Shown here: in pieces, positions 1 to 6,808 of the stretch
Layout: every line of letters begins with the position of its first letter
Numbering within the stretch: position 1 is the stretch's first letter
Source: Candidatus Babelota bacterium
GTDB lineage: Bacteria > JAGOBX01
NCBI GenBank assembly: GCA_017999075.1
Contig: JAGOBX010000127.1
Coordinates: 1 to 8,734, forward strand
Reading direction: 5' to 3'
DNA: 8,734 bases
The notes under the pieces: generated by a model
The model's input: only the letters and a program-made list of their open reading frames with translations
Database searches by the model: none
What the model was told of the DNA's origin: nothing
Program-made: the position numbers and the translations under genes

Positions 1-236
1 TTTTCGGAAAACAAGTATGGTTAAGCGTAATGTCGCAATATTCGCCAAAATTTAAAGCTTTTAATTTTCCAGAAATAAACAGGCAATTAAAAAACAAAGA
101 ATATTATGAGATAGAGGAATTGATATTAGAACTTGATCTGGAAAATGTTTTTTTACAGGAACTCTCAAGTCAAAAAATTTTTTTCCCTGATTTTTCTAAA
201 GATATTCCGTTTGCAGCAAACAATAAAACGATCTGA
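1..236 (+). CDS. PflX-type radical SAM protein, C-terminal fragment (5' end outside window)
   Basis: The reading frame is open from base 3 to the TGA at 234-236, so the ATG at base 30 is an internal Met and not the start. The visible 78 residues begin FGKQVWLSVMSQYSPKFKAF. They contain the pattern SxMSQYxPxxKA, then PEINRQL, a helical KEYYEIEELILELDLEN segment, and a final FLQELSS...FFPDF. From memory, this order (MSQY, PE(I/L)NR, LEN, QE, PDF) is typical of the C-terminal part of COG1313 proteins. These are PflX-like radical SAM proteins related to the pyruvate formate-lyase activating enzyme. The CxxxCxxC cluster motif would lie upstream and cannot be checked. The physiological substrate of the family is not established to my knowledge. 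It is followed by 188 non-coding bases before the molybdoenzyme genes, so a shared operon is possible but not shown. Confidence 0.72.
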   Translation, partial: FGKQVWLSVMSQYSPKFKAFNFPEINRQLKNKEYYEIEELILELDLENVFLQELSSQKIFFPDFSKDIPFAANNKTI

Positions 237-278
237 TATCCCTGTTTAAAATTTTCTTATTTTTCAAACAATTTTATC

Positions 279-307
279 TTGCGCAATTCCTAATAATAAT
301 ATATATT
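279..307 (+). promoter_or_regulatory. Possible sigma70-type promoter for the FAD/Mo subunit genes
   Basis: TTGCGC at 279-284 (three of six bases match TTGACA) lies 17 bases before TATATT at 302-307 (five of six match TATAAT). It is the best-spaced pair I see in the 188-base gap before the FAD subunit gene, and it would give a leader of roughly 110 bases. In such AT-rich sequence, -10-like hexamers occur by chance, so this is a weak call. Confidence 0.3.
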
Positions 308-322
308 AAATAAAAAATTTAA

Positions 323-363
323 CCCAAATAATACATTTTAATTATTTTTTATATTATTTTGGG
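323..363 (+). repeat. Imperfect inverted repeat in the leader of the molybdoenzyme genes
   Basis: CCCAAATAATA at 323-333 can pair with TATTATTTTGGG at 352-363. This gives 11 base pairs with a single bulged T (357) and an 18-base loop. The right arm is followed by GTATATTATC and not by a T-run, so it does not look like a classic intrinsic terminator for the upstream radical SAM gene. It could be a leader hairpin, an operator, or chance pairing of AT-rich sequence anchored by three G-C pairs. I do not recognise it as a known riboswitch. Confidence 0.3.
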
Positions 364-424
364 GTATATTATCAAAATTAGTAATATTTTCTTGTTTTGT
401 AAATAATTAAAGGGGGATTTATAA

Positions 425-1228
425 ATGATTTTAGAATTTTATAAACCGCAAAGTATCGAAGAGGCGGTTAAATTTAAAAACAGTTCAAATCAAAAAAATT
501 ATTTTATTGGCGGCGGTACAGAACTAAATTCATTAATTTTTAGAAATTCAGATTTTAATGTGATAAGTATTGAAAATCTCGGTTTTGATAAATTAATAGC
601 AAAAAATGATTATATAGAAATAGGATCTTCTGTAACAATCCAAAATTTAATTGAATCAGAAATTTCCCCTCTTTTGCTAAAATCTGCAGCAAAACAAATT
701 GTAAACAGAAACATAAGAAATATCGCAACTATAGGCGGAAACATAGGTTCAAACAAATCATGTTCAAATCTACTGCCTGGATTGATATGTCTTGACGCAA
801 ATTTAACTATTGCAACCGCTTCAGGAAAATCTGATATTCCAGTTTTAGAATATATTTCTAAAGAAATAAACGATTTAATAATAAAAATTAATGTTCCGAA
901 AAAAAATTTAAATCGTAAATTCGCTTTAAAAAATTATACTAGAAATTCTACAGATATATCCATTATAACTTCTTCAGTATCTTTATTTTTAAAAAATGAA
1001 GTTATAGAATCTCCTATCATAGCTGTCGGCGGGGTGGGAAAGCATATAATACGATTAACTTCTATCGAAAATTTAATTTCACAAAAAAAATTGCCGGAAA
1101 AATCTGAAATTGAAAATGAAATAAAAAAATGTATAAATCCAATATCGGATTTTAGGGGAAGTTCTGAATTTAAAAAACATATCGCTGCTGTTTTTACAGC
1201 AGATTGTTTATATAAATCAATTCAATAA
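425..1228 (+). CDS. ygfM: FAD-binding subunit of a molybdopterin hydroxylase, YgfM-like
   Basis: This 267-residue protein is the medium (flavin) subunit of a xanthine-dehydrogenase-family enzyme. It should pass electrons between the [2Fe-2S] clusters of its partner and an external carrier through FAD. The N-terminal part (about 1-160) carries the two FAD motifs of the family: GGGTELN at 29-35 and TIGGNIGS at 102-109. The rest (about 165-265) matches the C-terminal flavin-subunit domain, with AVGGVGKHIIRL and a DFRGSSEFKKH stretch near the end. Length and the opening (MILEFYKPQSIEEA) resemble E. coli YgfM (about 259 residues). There is no extra Fe-S cysteine pattern of the kind found in some 4-hydroxybenzoyl-CoA reductase flavin subunits. 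The start is supported by an AAAGGGGGA ribosome site at 409-417. The Mo subunit gene begins 38 bases downstream, so the pair is probably co-transcribed. CoxM- or XdhB-like naming would be equally correct at the superfamily level. The substrate cannot be read from this subunit. Confidence 0.88.
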   Translation: MILEFYKPQSIEEAVKFKNSSNQKNYFIGGGTELNSLIFRNSDFNVISIENLGFDKLIAKNDYIEIGSSVTIQNLIESEISPLLLKSAAKQIVNRNIRNIATIGGNIGSNKSCSNLLPGLICLDANLTIATASGKSDIPVLEYISKEINDLIIKINVPKKNLNRKFALKNYTRNSTDISIITSSVSLFLKNEVIESPIIAVGGVGKHIIRLTSIENLISQKKLPEKSEIENEIKKCINPISDFRGSSEFKKHIAAVFTADCLYKSIQ

Positions 1229-1247
1229 AAAACAGATAAAAAGAATT

Positions 1248-1255
1248 AAGGAGGA
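1248..1255 (+). promoter_or_regulatory. Strong Shine-Dalgarno site fixing the Mo subunit start
   Basis: AAGGAGGA at 1248-1255 is a near-perfect Shine-Dalgarno sequence 11 bases before the ATG at 1267. It favours that start over the internal Met at residue 6 (1282). Confidence 0.8.
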
Positions 1256-1266
1256 TTATAAAATAA

Positions 1267-4137
1267 ATGAAAATTAAAGTGATGCTAAATGGATCTCCAA
1301 AACAATTTTACACTGAACCAGGAGAAAAAGTCAGAGATCTTCTTCATCGTGAAGGAATATTGTCGGTAAGAAACGGATGCGACGGAGAAGGTTCATGTGG
1401 AAATTGTTCGATAATCTTGAATGGTAAAGTCGTAAATTCATGTTTACTTGTTGCTCCGCAAATAGACGGAAAAGAAATTATTACTGTTGATTATTTTTCA
1501 AAAAACAGAGAATTGACTGCAATACAAACAGCTTTTATAGATTCAGGGATAGTTCAATGCGGATACTGCACTCCTGCAATGGTTCTTGCTATACATAACC
1601 TTTTTGAAAAATTTGATAATCCGGACAAAACTCAAATTAAAGATGCCTTGTCCGGTATTTTCTGCAGATGTACCGGATATGAACAAATATTCGATGCTGT
1701 AAACTTGGCAGCAAAATTAAGAAAAGACAAAAACTTCAAATGTAAAATAGCGCCTGATTTCAGAGATGATTTGAGAGTAGTCGGAAAAGCAAAAAGAAAA
1801 GTTGACGGAGCAAAACTCGCGCGCGGAGAAAAAGCATACGTAGAAGATATGGTGGATCAAGGCGCATGTTATTTAAAAATGATGAGGAGTCCTCATGCTC
1901 ATGCATATATAAAAAATATTGATACAAGCGAAGCTGAAAAAATTCCCGGAGTGGTTTATATTTTAACTCACAAAAATTGTCCCGATATTTATTATAACCA
2001 GGCGGGTCAGGGATACCCGGAACCTTCTCCTTACGACAGAAAACTTATCAGTGAAAAAGTCAGGCATGTAGGCGACAGGGTTGCAGCGATTGTAGCAGAA
2101 TCTATGGAAATCGCAGAAGAAGCAGCAAAAAAAATTAAAGTCGAATACGATGTTTTAAAACCTGTATTGTCCATTGATGAAGCTGCTTCTGAAAATGCAC
2201 CTATCGTTCACAACAGTATTCTTGAATATGTCGTCGGCGCGCCTGATAATATTGATGAAGACAATAAAAAAGCTATTGCAAAAGACGGAAAAATTATTTA
2301 CCAGTTCCCTATTCACGCAAATCCAAGAAAAAATATTGCCGCAGGAGTGGAAGGCGGAATAGGAGATATAGACAAAGGTTTTGCAGAAGCAGATGTAATC
2401 CTTGAAAGAGAATACGAATCAAAACAAGTTCAATGTACTCCTGTTGAACCTCATGTAGTATATACAAAGATGGATGGAGACCGCTTAGTTATTCATGCAT
2501 CAACCCAAGTTCCATGGCATTTACGCAGGATAGTTGCAAGAATTTTAAATGTCAGCGAAAACAAAATCAGAGTAATAAAAGAACGTGTAGGCGGAGGATT
2601 TGGTGCAAAACAGGACATAGTTCTGGAAGAAGTTCCTGCATACTTAACCTGGATAACTGGAAGGAGTATTTTTCAAAGATTTACACGCGAAGAAGAATTT
2701 ATAGCATCACGAACCAGACATGTTATGAAAATAAAAGTCAAACTGGGGGCAAAAAAAGACGGACAGTTAACAGCAGTTTATATGGATTTAAAAGCTAATA
2801 CCGGCCCTTATGGTTCACATTGTTTAACGGTTCCAATGAATGCATGTTCAAAGTCTCTTCCATTATTTTTATGCGATAACGTAAGATTTAAAGTAACTAC
2901 CTATTATTCAAATATTCCTCCAACAGGCGCATATCAGGGATATGGAGCTCCTCAAGGTTCTTTTGCACTTCAGACTGCTGCGGCAGAACTGTCAAATCAA
3001 CTCGGACTAAATTATCTTGATTTCATTGAAAAAAACAGAGTCGGCGACGGAGTAATGTTAGAAATATTAAAATGTCTGGGTGAGGGAAGAGAAGGTATTC
3101 CTCAGCGAGTATCAAGCTGCGGGCTTGAACCAGCATTAAAAAAAGGATCAGAAATGATAAACTGGAGAAAAAAAGAAACAAGCAATGATCCTGACATAAA
3201 AATAGGAAAAGGCGTTGTAATTATCCAGCAAGGATCTGGCCTTCCTGGTCTTGATGCGGCAAATGCAGAAGTTAAAATGCTTGGTGATGGAAGCTTTATG
3301 TTATTAATAGGCGGCACAGATTTAGGAACAGGACTTGACACAGTTGCTGTAAAAATGGCAGCAGAATGCTTATGCGTTGATATGGATAAAATCGATATTA
3401 TAGCAGCCGACACCGATGTTACTCCTTTTGACGTAGGAGCATACGCATCAAGCGGAACTTATTTTTCAGGCGGAGCAGCATTAAATGCAGCAGAAAAAAT
3501 GAAAGAAAAAATTATTGAAGTAGCTTCTGAAATTCTTAAAGAAAACAAATCAAAAATTAAACTTATTTATCCCGGAACTGCTCAAGGTGAAAACGGTTCT
3601 GTGTCATTTGCCAAAATAGCCGAATATACAACTACAGGCACAGGCCCTGGACAACTTATCTCCACTGCTTGTTTTACTACTGACAAAGCGTCTATTCCTT
3701 ACGGAGCGCATTTTTGTCAAGTAGCTGTAAATATAAGAACAGGGGAAATTAAAATCCAAAAATATTATGCATTGCAGGATTGCGGCACACCTGTAAATCC
3801 AGAACTTGCACTCGGCCAAATTTATGGTGGCGCATTAAAAACAATAGGCCATTCTCTTTACGAAGAAATGATATTAGATAAAAACGGAACTTGTTTAAAT
3901 CCAAACTTTCTTGATTATAAAGTTCCTATGATTAATGATCTTCCTGAAGATTTTAAAGCAGAACTTGTTTATACAAATGATCCTTTTGGCCCATACGGAG
4001 CAAAATCAGTATCAGAAATTGCGTGCAACGGAGCAGCCCCTGCTATATCCATAGCAATTTTTGATGCAGCAGGAATATGGATGCGAAAATGGCCGTTTAC
4101 TCCAGAATCAATTTTAAAAGAATTAAAAAAATTATAA
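1267..4137 (+). CDS. xdhD: XdhD/YgfN-type molybdopterin hydroxylase with fused [2Fe-2S] domains
   Basis: This 956-residue protein fuses the small Fe-S subunit and the large Mo subunit of a xanthine-dehydrogenase-family enzyme. E. coli XdhD (YgfN) is, as I recall, also 956 residues. Residues 1-80 form a plant-ferredoxin-like [2Fe-2S] domain with Cys38, 44, 47 and 59 (CX5CX2C). Residues 80-150 form the second [2Fe-2S] domain with QCGYC at 97-101 and CRC at 133-135. From about 175 comes the hammerhead domain, then the Mo-cofactor domains with GGGFGAKQD at 442-450, AYQGYGAPQG at 555-564 and GGTDLGTGLDT at 682-692. GAKSVSE at 911-917 puts Glu917 at the place of the catalytic Glu of xanthine dehydrogenase. 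Gln557 replaces the substrate-site Arg of the AFRGFG motif in xanthine oxidase. No signal peptide is present, so it is probably cytoplasmic. Long stretches such as MRSPHAHA, CPDIYY and HASTQVPWHLRR agree with the XdhD group. Known members are described as probable hypoxanthine oxidase or selenate reductase Mo subunits tied to selenium-dependent Mo hydroxylases. Substrate and electron direction are inferred only at family level. All coding motifs are intact. Confidence 0.93.
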   Translation: MKIKVMLNGSPKQFYTEPGEKVRDLLHREGILSVRNGCDGEGSCGNCSIILNGKVVNSCLLVAPQIDGKEIITVDYFSKNRELTAIQTAFIDSGIVQCGYCTPAMVLAIHNLFEKFDNPDKTQIKDALSGIFCRCTGYEQIFDAVNLAAKLRKDKNFKCKIAPDFRDDLRVVGKAKRKVDGAKLARGEKAYVEDMVDQGACYLKMMRSPHAHAYIKNIDTSEAEKIPGVVYILTHKNCPDIYYNQAGQGYPEPSPYDRKLISEKVRHVGDRVAAIVAESMEIAEEAAKKIKVEYDVLKPVLSIDEAASENAPIVHNSILEYVVGAPDNIDEDNKKAIAKDGKIIYQFPIHANPRKNIAAGVEGGIGDIDKGFAEADVILEREYESKQVQCTPVEPHVVYTKMDGDRLVIHASTQVPWHLRRIVARILNVSENKIRVIKERVGGGFGAKQDIVLEEVPAYLTWITGRSIFQRFTREEEFIASRTRHVMKIKVKLGAKKDGQLTAVYMDLKANTGPYGSHCLTVPMNACSKSLPLFLCDNVRFKVTTYYSNIPPTGAYQGYGAPQGSFALQTAAAELSNQLGLNYLDFIEKNRVGDGVMLEILKCLGEGREGIPQRVSSCGLEPALKKGSEMINWRKKETSNDPDIKIGKGVVIIQQGSGLPGLDAANAEVKMLGDGSFMLLIGGTDLGTGLDTVAVKMAAECLCVDMDKIDIIAADTDVTPFDVGAYASSGTYFSGGAALNAAEKMKEKIIEVASEILKENKSKIKLIYPGTAQGENGSVSFAKIAEYTTTGTGPGQLISTACFTTDKASIPYGAHFCQVAVNIRTGEIKIQKYYALQDCGTPVNPELALGQIYGGALKTIGHSLYEEMILDKNGTCLNPNFLDYKVPMINDLPEDFKAELVYTNDPFGPYGAKSVSEIACNGAAPAISIAIFDAAGIWMRKWPFTPESILKELKKL

Positions 4138-4153
4138 ATTTACTTTTAATATA

Positions 4154-4188
4154 TTCCGGTTTAATTTATTTATTGAATTAAACCGGAA
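4154..4188 (+). terminator. Hairpin between the Mo subunit gene and the secreted protein gene
   Basis: TTCCGGTTTAATT at 4154-4166 and AATTAAACCGGAA at 4176-4188 form a perfect 13-bp stem with a 9-base loop. It starts 17 bases after the TAA of the Mo subunit gene. A canonical T-run does not follow on the + strand (the next bases are ATACAACGATTTATATT). It may therefore be a weak or factor-assisted terminator, or a 3' stabilising hairpin. It fills most of the 68-base gap, so the downstream gene either relies on read-through or has a promoter overlapping the hairpin. Confidence 0.6.
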
Positions 4189-4205
4189 ATACAACGATTT
4201 ATATT

Positions 4206-6770
4206 ATGAAAAAAATATTTTTTTTTGCAATTTTATTTTTTCTTCATATAAATATAAATGCAAAAACAATTTATGTTTACAAATTCGGGGATAATTCCGA
4301 TACTTTATCAGGAATTAAAGAAACTTCATTCAGCAATATTCAATCTGCTATTAATTCATCAGAAACAGGCGATACTATTTTTATCTTTGGAATTACTGAA
4401 TTCTGGTACACTAAAACATTAAACATTACTAAATCAGGAATAAGTATAATTGGTGAGGATTCTGCAAATGTAAATATTTATTATGATATTCCCAATACTA
4501 CGGTTATAACCATCTTGGCAGATTCTGTTACTATAAAGAATGTTTCTGTTCAAAATGGACAATTCGGTCAAAATAATATCAAAATATCAAATTGTAAAAA
4601 TATTTTAATTGAAAACTGTTATTTAAATTCATCATTTTTCTACGGAGGAGTTTTAATTGAAAATTCTTCAAATATCAAATTAAAAAATAACCTTATAATA
4701 AATGTTGGCGATTATGGTATAAGTATTTTAAATTCGGAAACAACTGATATATCATTAAATAAAATTTATACTAATATATATGCAGTTTATTTAGAAAATT
4801 CAACAGATAATCGAATATATAATAATATTTTTAAATATAATAATTCAACTGGAATTGTAATTAAAAATTCTTCCGATAATTTTTTTATAAACAATTCTCT
4901 TGAGTCTAACGGCGGTATCGGAATTTCATTATTAAATAATTCTTTAAACAACATAATATATAACAACTTAATTACCTATTCTCTAAACAAACCCATATCC
5001 ATAGAATCAGGTTGTACTAATAATTCTATTAAATATAATAATATGTTTAAAAACAAATATGGATTTACTGATGATATTCAGGCTCAATTTTCTGTATTGT
5101 CAAATGCAGATGATATGAAACCTAATTCTGATTCAATGCTTAATGGTTTTACCGGGTTAAGCAATGAAACCGGAATTTGTCCTGACATAGATATAAATTA
5201 TGACTATATTTCAGATAATTCAAAACAAATATATAATATAGGATATTACGGTTTTATAAATCCTTTCGAAATTCCTGTAAATTCAATTCCTTCATGTTCT
5301 TCTTTAACGGTTTCTACATCTAAATCTTATTTTGTAAATGATAAAATATTTATTTATGACACTCAACCTGCATTCACCTGGCATTTCACTGACGCTGACA
5401 ACGATACTCAAACAGATTTTCATTTTCAAATTAGCAGATTTTCAGATTTCAGCGTGATAGAACACCAAATACAAAAAATAGGTTATGGAACATTTTCCTA
5501 TACTTTACCTGAAACTTGCGCATTAAATATTAATGGTGACTATTATTTCAGATTACGCGTCAATGACAACAGTTATAACCCAGAACGGACATGGAGTCCT
5601 TACGCTTCAGGAACGTTTTCTTTTATTTTAAATACACCCCCTTATGTTTCTATATTAAATGAAGATACTTTTACTTTTATTCAGCAGGGTTTTTCCTTAA
5701 CATCGTTATGTTCCGATTCTGAATATAATATTGCTTCAATAAAATGGCAATGTCTTAATAACAGTTCTGTTCAAATATTGAATTCAACTTCAAATTATGC
5801 AACAATAAATTTTAATAACATTTCAGGAAGATTTATTTTCCAATGTAAAGTAACAGATATTTATGGAGAATACAATATTGACACCACAGTAGTAATTTAT
5901 TCACCTGAATTAAATTATATTTTACCAAACGATACTTATATTTTAACTGATACAACAACTTCATCTGCTTTTACTAAAACATTCATAAATTATAATATTA
6001 CAGATACTGTAACATTGGATTTAAAAGTTTACAATGCCGGAACTCATAATGGAAACTGGAAAATCAAAATAAAACAAAATGAATCAGGAGGATATTTTGT
6101 ATTAAAAAAACCTGATAATATTCAACAATATAATAAAGGGAATGATTATCTGACAGGTTTTGAAAATAGTTTTTTCACTATATTTGATTTTGAATATTAC
6201 GATAAAAACGGAATTTCTTCAAATATACGTAATTCCAATTTATCAGGAATCGAACTTATTTACGAGTATAACGATACTTTTTCGAATTCTCTTTCTAATT
6301 CAAACTTATCTTTTTTTTATTTTGATGAAACAGATTCAAAATGGATACCTGAACAGAATTATCTTCTCGATTTAAATGAAAAAATCATAAAATTAACTCC
6401 TTCTCATTTTTCTGTACGCGGAATTTTTTCACGAAATCTTTTTTCTCCACCAATTAATATTCTGCCGGAAATAATAGTTTATCCTAATCCTTTCATTCCA
6501 AATGACGGAAATTATCAAACAGGTAAAAAATACGACGGTTCACTTGGAACAGGAGTTTATTTTGGAGGGCTTCCTGATAATACCGAAATTGAAATTTACA
6601 CAGTATCAGGTTCCCTTATATTTCAAACAAAATATGTCACAGGAAACAATGGTTACTATCAATGGAATGTAAAAAATAACTCTGGTATAGAAATCGCTTC
6701 AGGAGTATATATTGTTTTATTTAAATATAACGTCGGTAAAACAGTAAAAAAACTTGCTATAATAAAATAA
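4206..6770 (+). CDS. Secreted beta-helix/Ig-like protein with a T9SS/FlgD-like C-terminal module
   Basis: This 854-residue exported protein has no recognised enzymatic motif. Residues 1-19 are a signal peptide (MKK, a hydrophobic FFFAILFFL core, cleavage likely after ININA). Residues about 40-75 read FSNIQSAINSSETGDTIFI, the usual entry cap of pectate-lyase-like and NosD-like right-handed beta-helices. Rungs then start near residues 148, 171, 193, 216, 239 and 263, a spacing of 22-24, each with hydrophobic strands and Asn-Ser turns. About 375-475 looks like an FN3/Ig-like domain (PAFTWHFTDADND, then YYFRLRVND). About 480-570 is PKD/Ig-like. About 570-745 ends in FYFDETDSKWIP and SHFSV. The last 120 residues contain YPNPF at 739-743, an IEIYTVSGSLIF strand, GYYQWNVKN, SGVYIVLFK and a basic KTVKKLAIIK tail. 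This resembles type IX sorting or FlgD-like modules. A surface or extracellular glycan-binding or adhesin role is inferred. No clear Shine-Dalgarno site precedes the ATG. It is very AT-rich and Asn-rich. Confidence 0.8.
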   Translation: MKKIFFFAILFFLHININAKTIYVYKFGDNSDTLSGIKETSFSNIQSAINSSETGDTIFIFGITEFWYTKTLNITKSGISIIGEDSANVNIYYDIPNTTVITILADSVTIKNVSVQNGQFGQNNIKISNCKNILIENCYLNSSFFYGGVLIENSSNIKLKNNLIINVGDYGISILNSETTDISLNKIYTNIYAVYLENSTDNRIYNNIFKYNNSTGIVIKNSSDNFFINNSLESNGGIGISLLNNSLNNIIYNNLITYSLNKPISIESGCTNNSIKYNNMFKNKYGFTDDIQAQFSVLSNADDMKPNSDSMLNGFTGLSNETGICPDIDINYDYISDNSKQIYNIGYYGFINPFEIPVNSIPSCSSLTVSTSKSYFVNDKIFIYDTQPAFTWHFTDADNDTQTDFHFQISRFSDFSVIEHQIQKIGYGTFSYTLPETCALNINGDYYFRLRVNDNSYNPERTWSPYASGTFSFILNTPPYVSILNEDTFTFIQQGFSLTSLCSDSEYNIASIKWQCLNNSSVQILNSTSNYATINFNNISGRFIFQCKVTDIYGEYNIDTTVVIYSPELNYILPNDTYILTDTTTSSAFTKTFINYNITDTVTLDLKVYNAGTHNGNWKIKIKQNESGGYFVLKKPDNIQQYNKGNDYLTGFENSFFTIFDFEYYDKNGISSNIRNSNLSGIELIYEYNDTFSNSLSNSNLSFFYFDETDSKWIPEQNYLLDLNEKIIKLTPSHFSVRGIFSRNLFSPPINILPEIIVYPNPFIPNDGNYQTGKKYDGSLGTGVYFGGLPDNTEIEIYTVSGSLIFQTKYVTGNNGYYQWNVKNNSGIEIASGVYIVLFKYNVGKTVKKLAIIK

Positions 6771-6808
6771 AAAACAATAAAATAAATAAAATTTATTTTA
6801 TTGTTTTT
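6770..6808. terminator. Bidirectional terminator between convergent genes
   Basis: A 17-base arm at 6770-6786 (AAAAACAATAAAATAAA) is exactly complementary to 6792-6808. One more T-A pair (6787 with 6791) gives 18 bp and a 3-base loop. The stem is almost all A-T, A-rich then T-rich on either strand, so each strand yields a terminal U-run (ending GTTTTT on the + strand). It starts at the last base of the secreted-protein stop codon. It also contains the last four codons (KTIK) and stop of the minus-strand GltA-like gene. This placement between converging genes suits termination in both directions. Confidence 0.7.

Noticed and set aside
30-236. A stand-alone 68-residue protein starting at the ATG at base 30
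   Set aside because: The frame is open upstream to the window edge, and the residues match the C-terminus of a larger radical SAM family, so it is a fragment.
244-266. Weak GTTTAAAA / TTTTCAAAC pairing after the radical SAM gene, considered as its terminator
   Set aside because: The stem is interrupted and has almost no G-C pairs, so it cannot be separated from random AT-rich sequence.
2174-2798. Short + strand open frames at 2174-2362 and 2514-2798 inside the Mo subunit gene
   Set aside because: They lie in another frame of a strongly conserved coding region, have no ribosome site, and show no recognisable protein pattern.
3102-3819. Minus-strand open frames at 3102-3413 and 3604-3819
   Set aside because: They are antisense to conserved Mo-cofactor domain sequence and give no family-like motifs, so they are treated as shadows.
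4573-5045. Repetitive AAT/Asn-rich DNA, considered as a tandem DNA repeat
   Set aside because: The periodicity is at protein level (22-24 residue beta-helix rungs). The nucleotide units are too diverged to count as a DNA repeat.
6160-6375. + strand open frame rich in Ile, Leu and Phe, resembling a small membrane protein
   Set aside because: It is an out-of-frame reading of AT-rich sequence in the secreted-protein gene. The hydrophobicity follows from the base composition.
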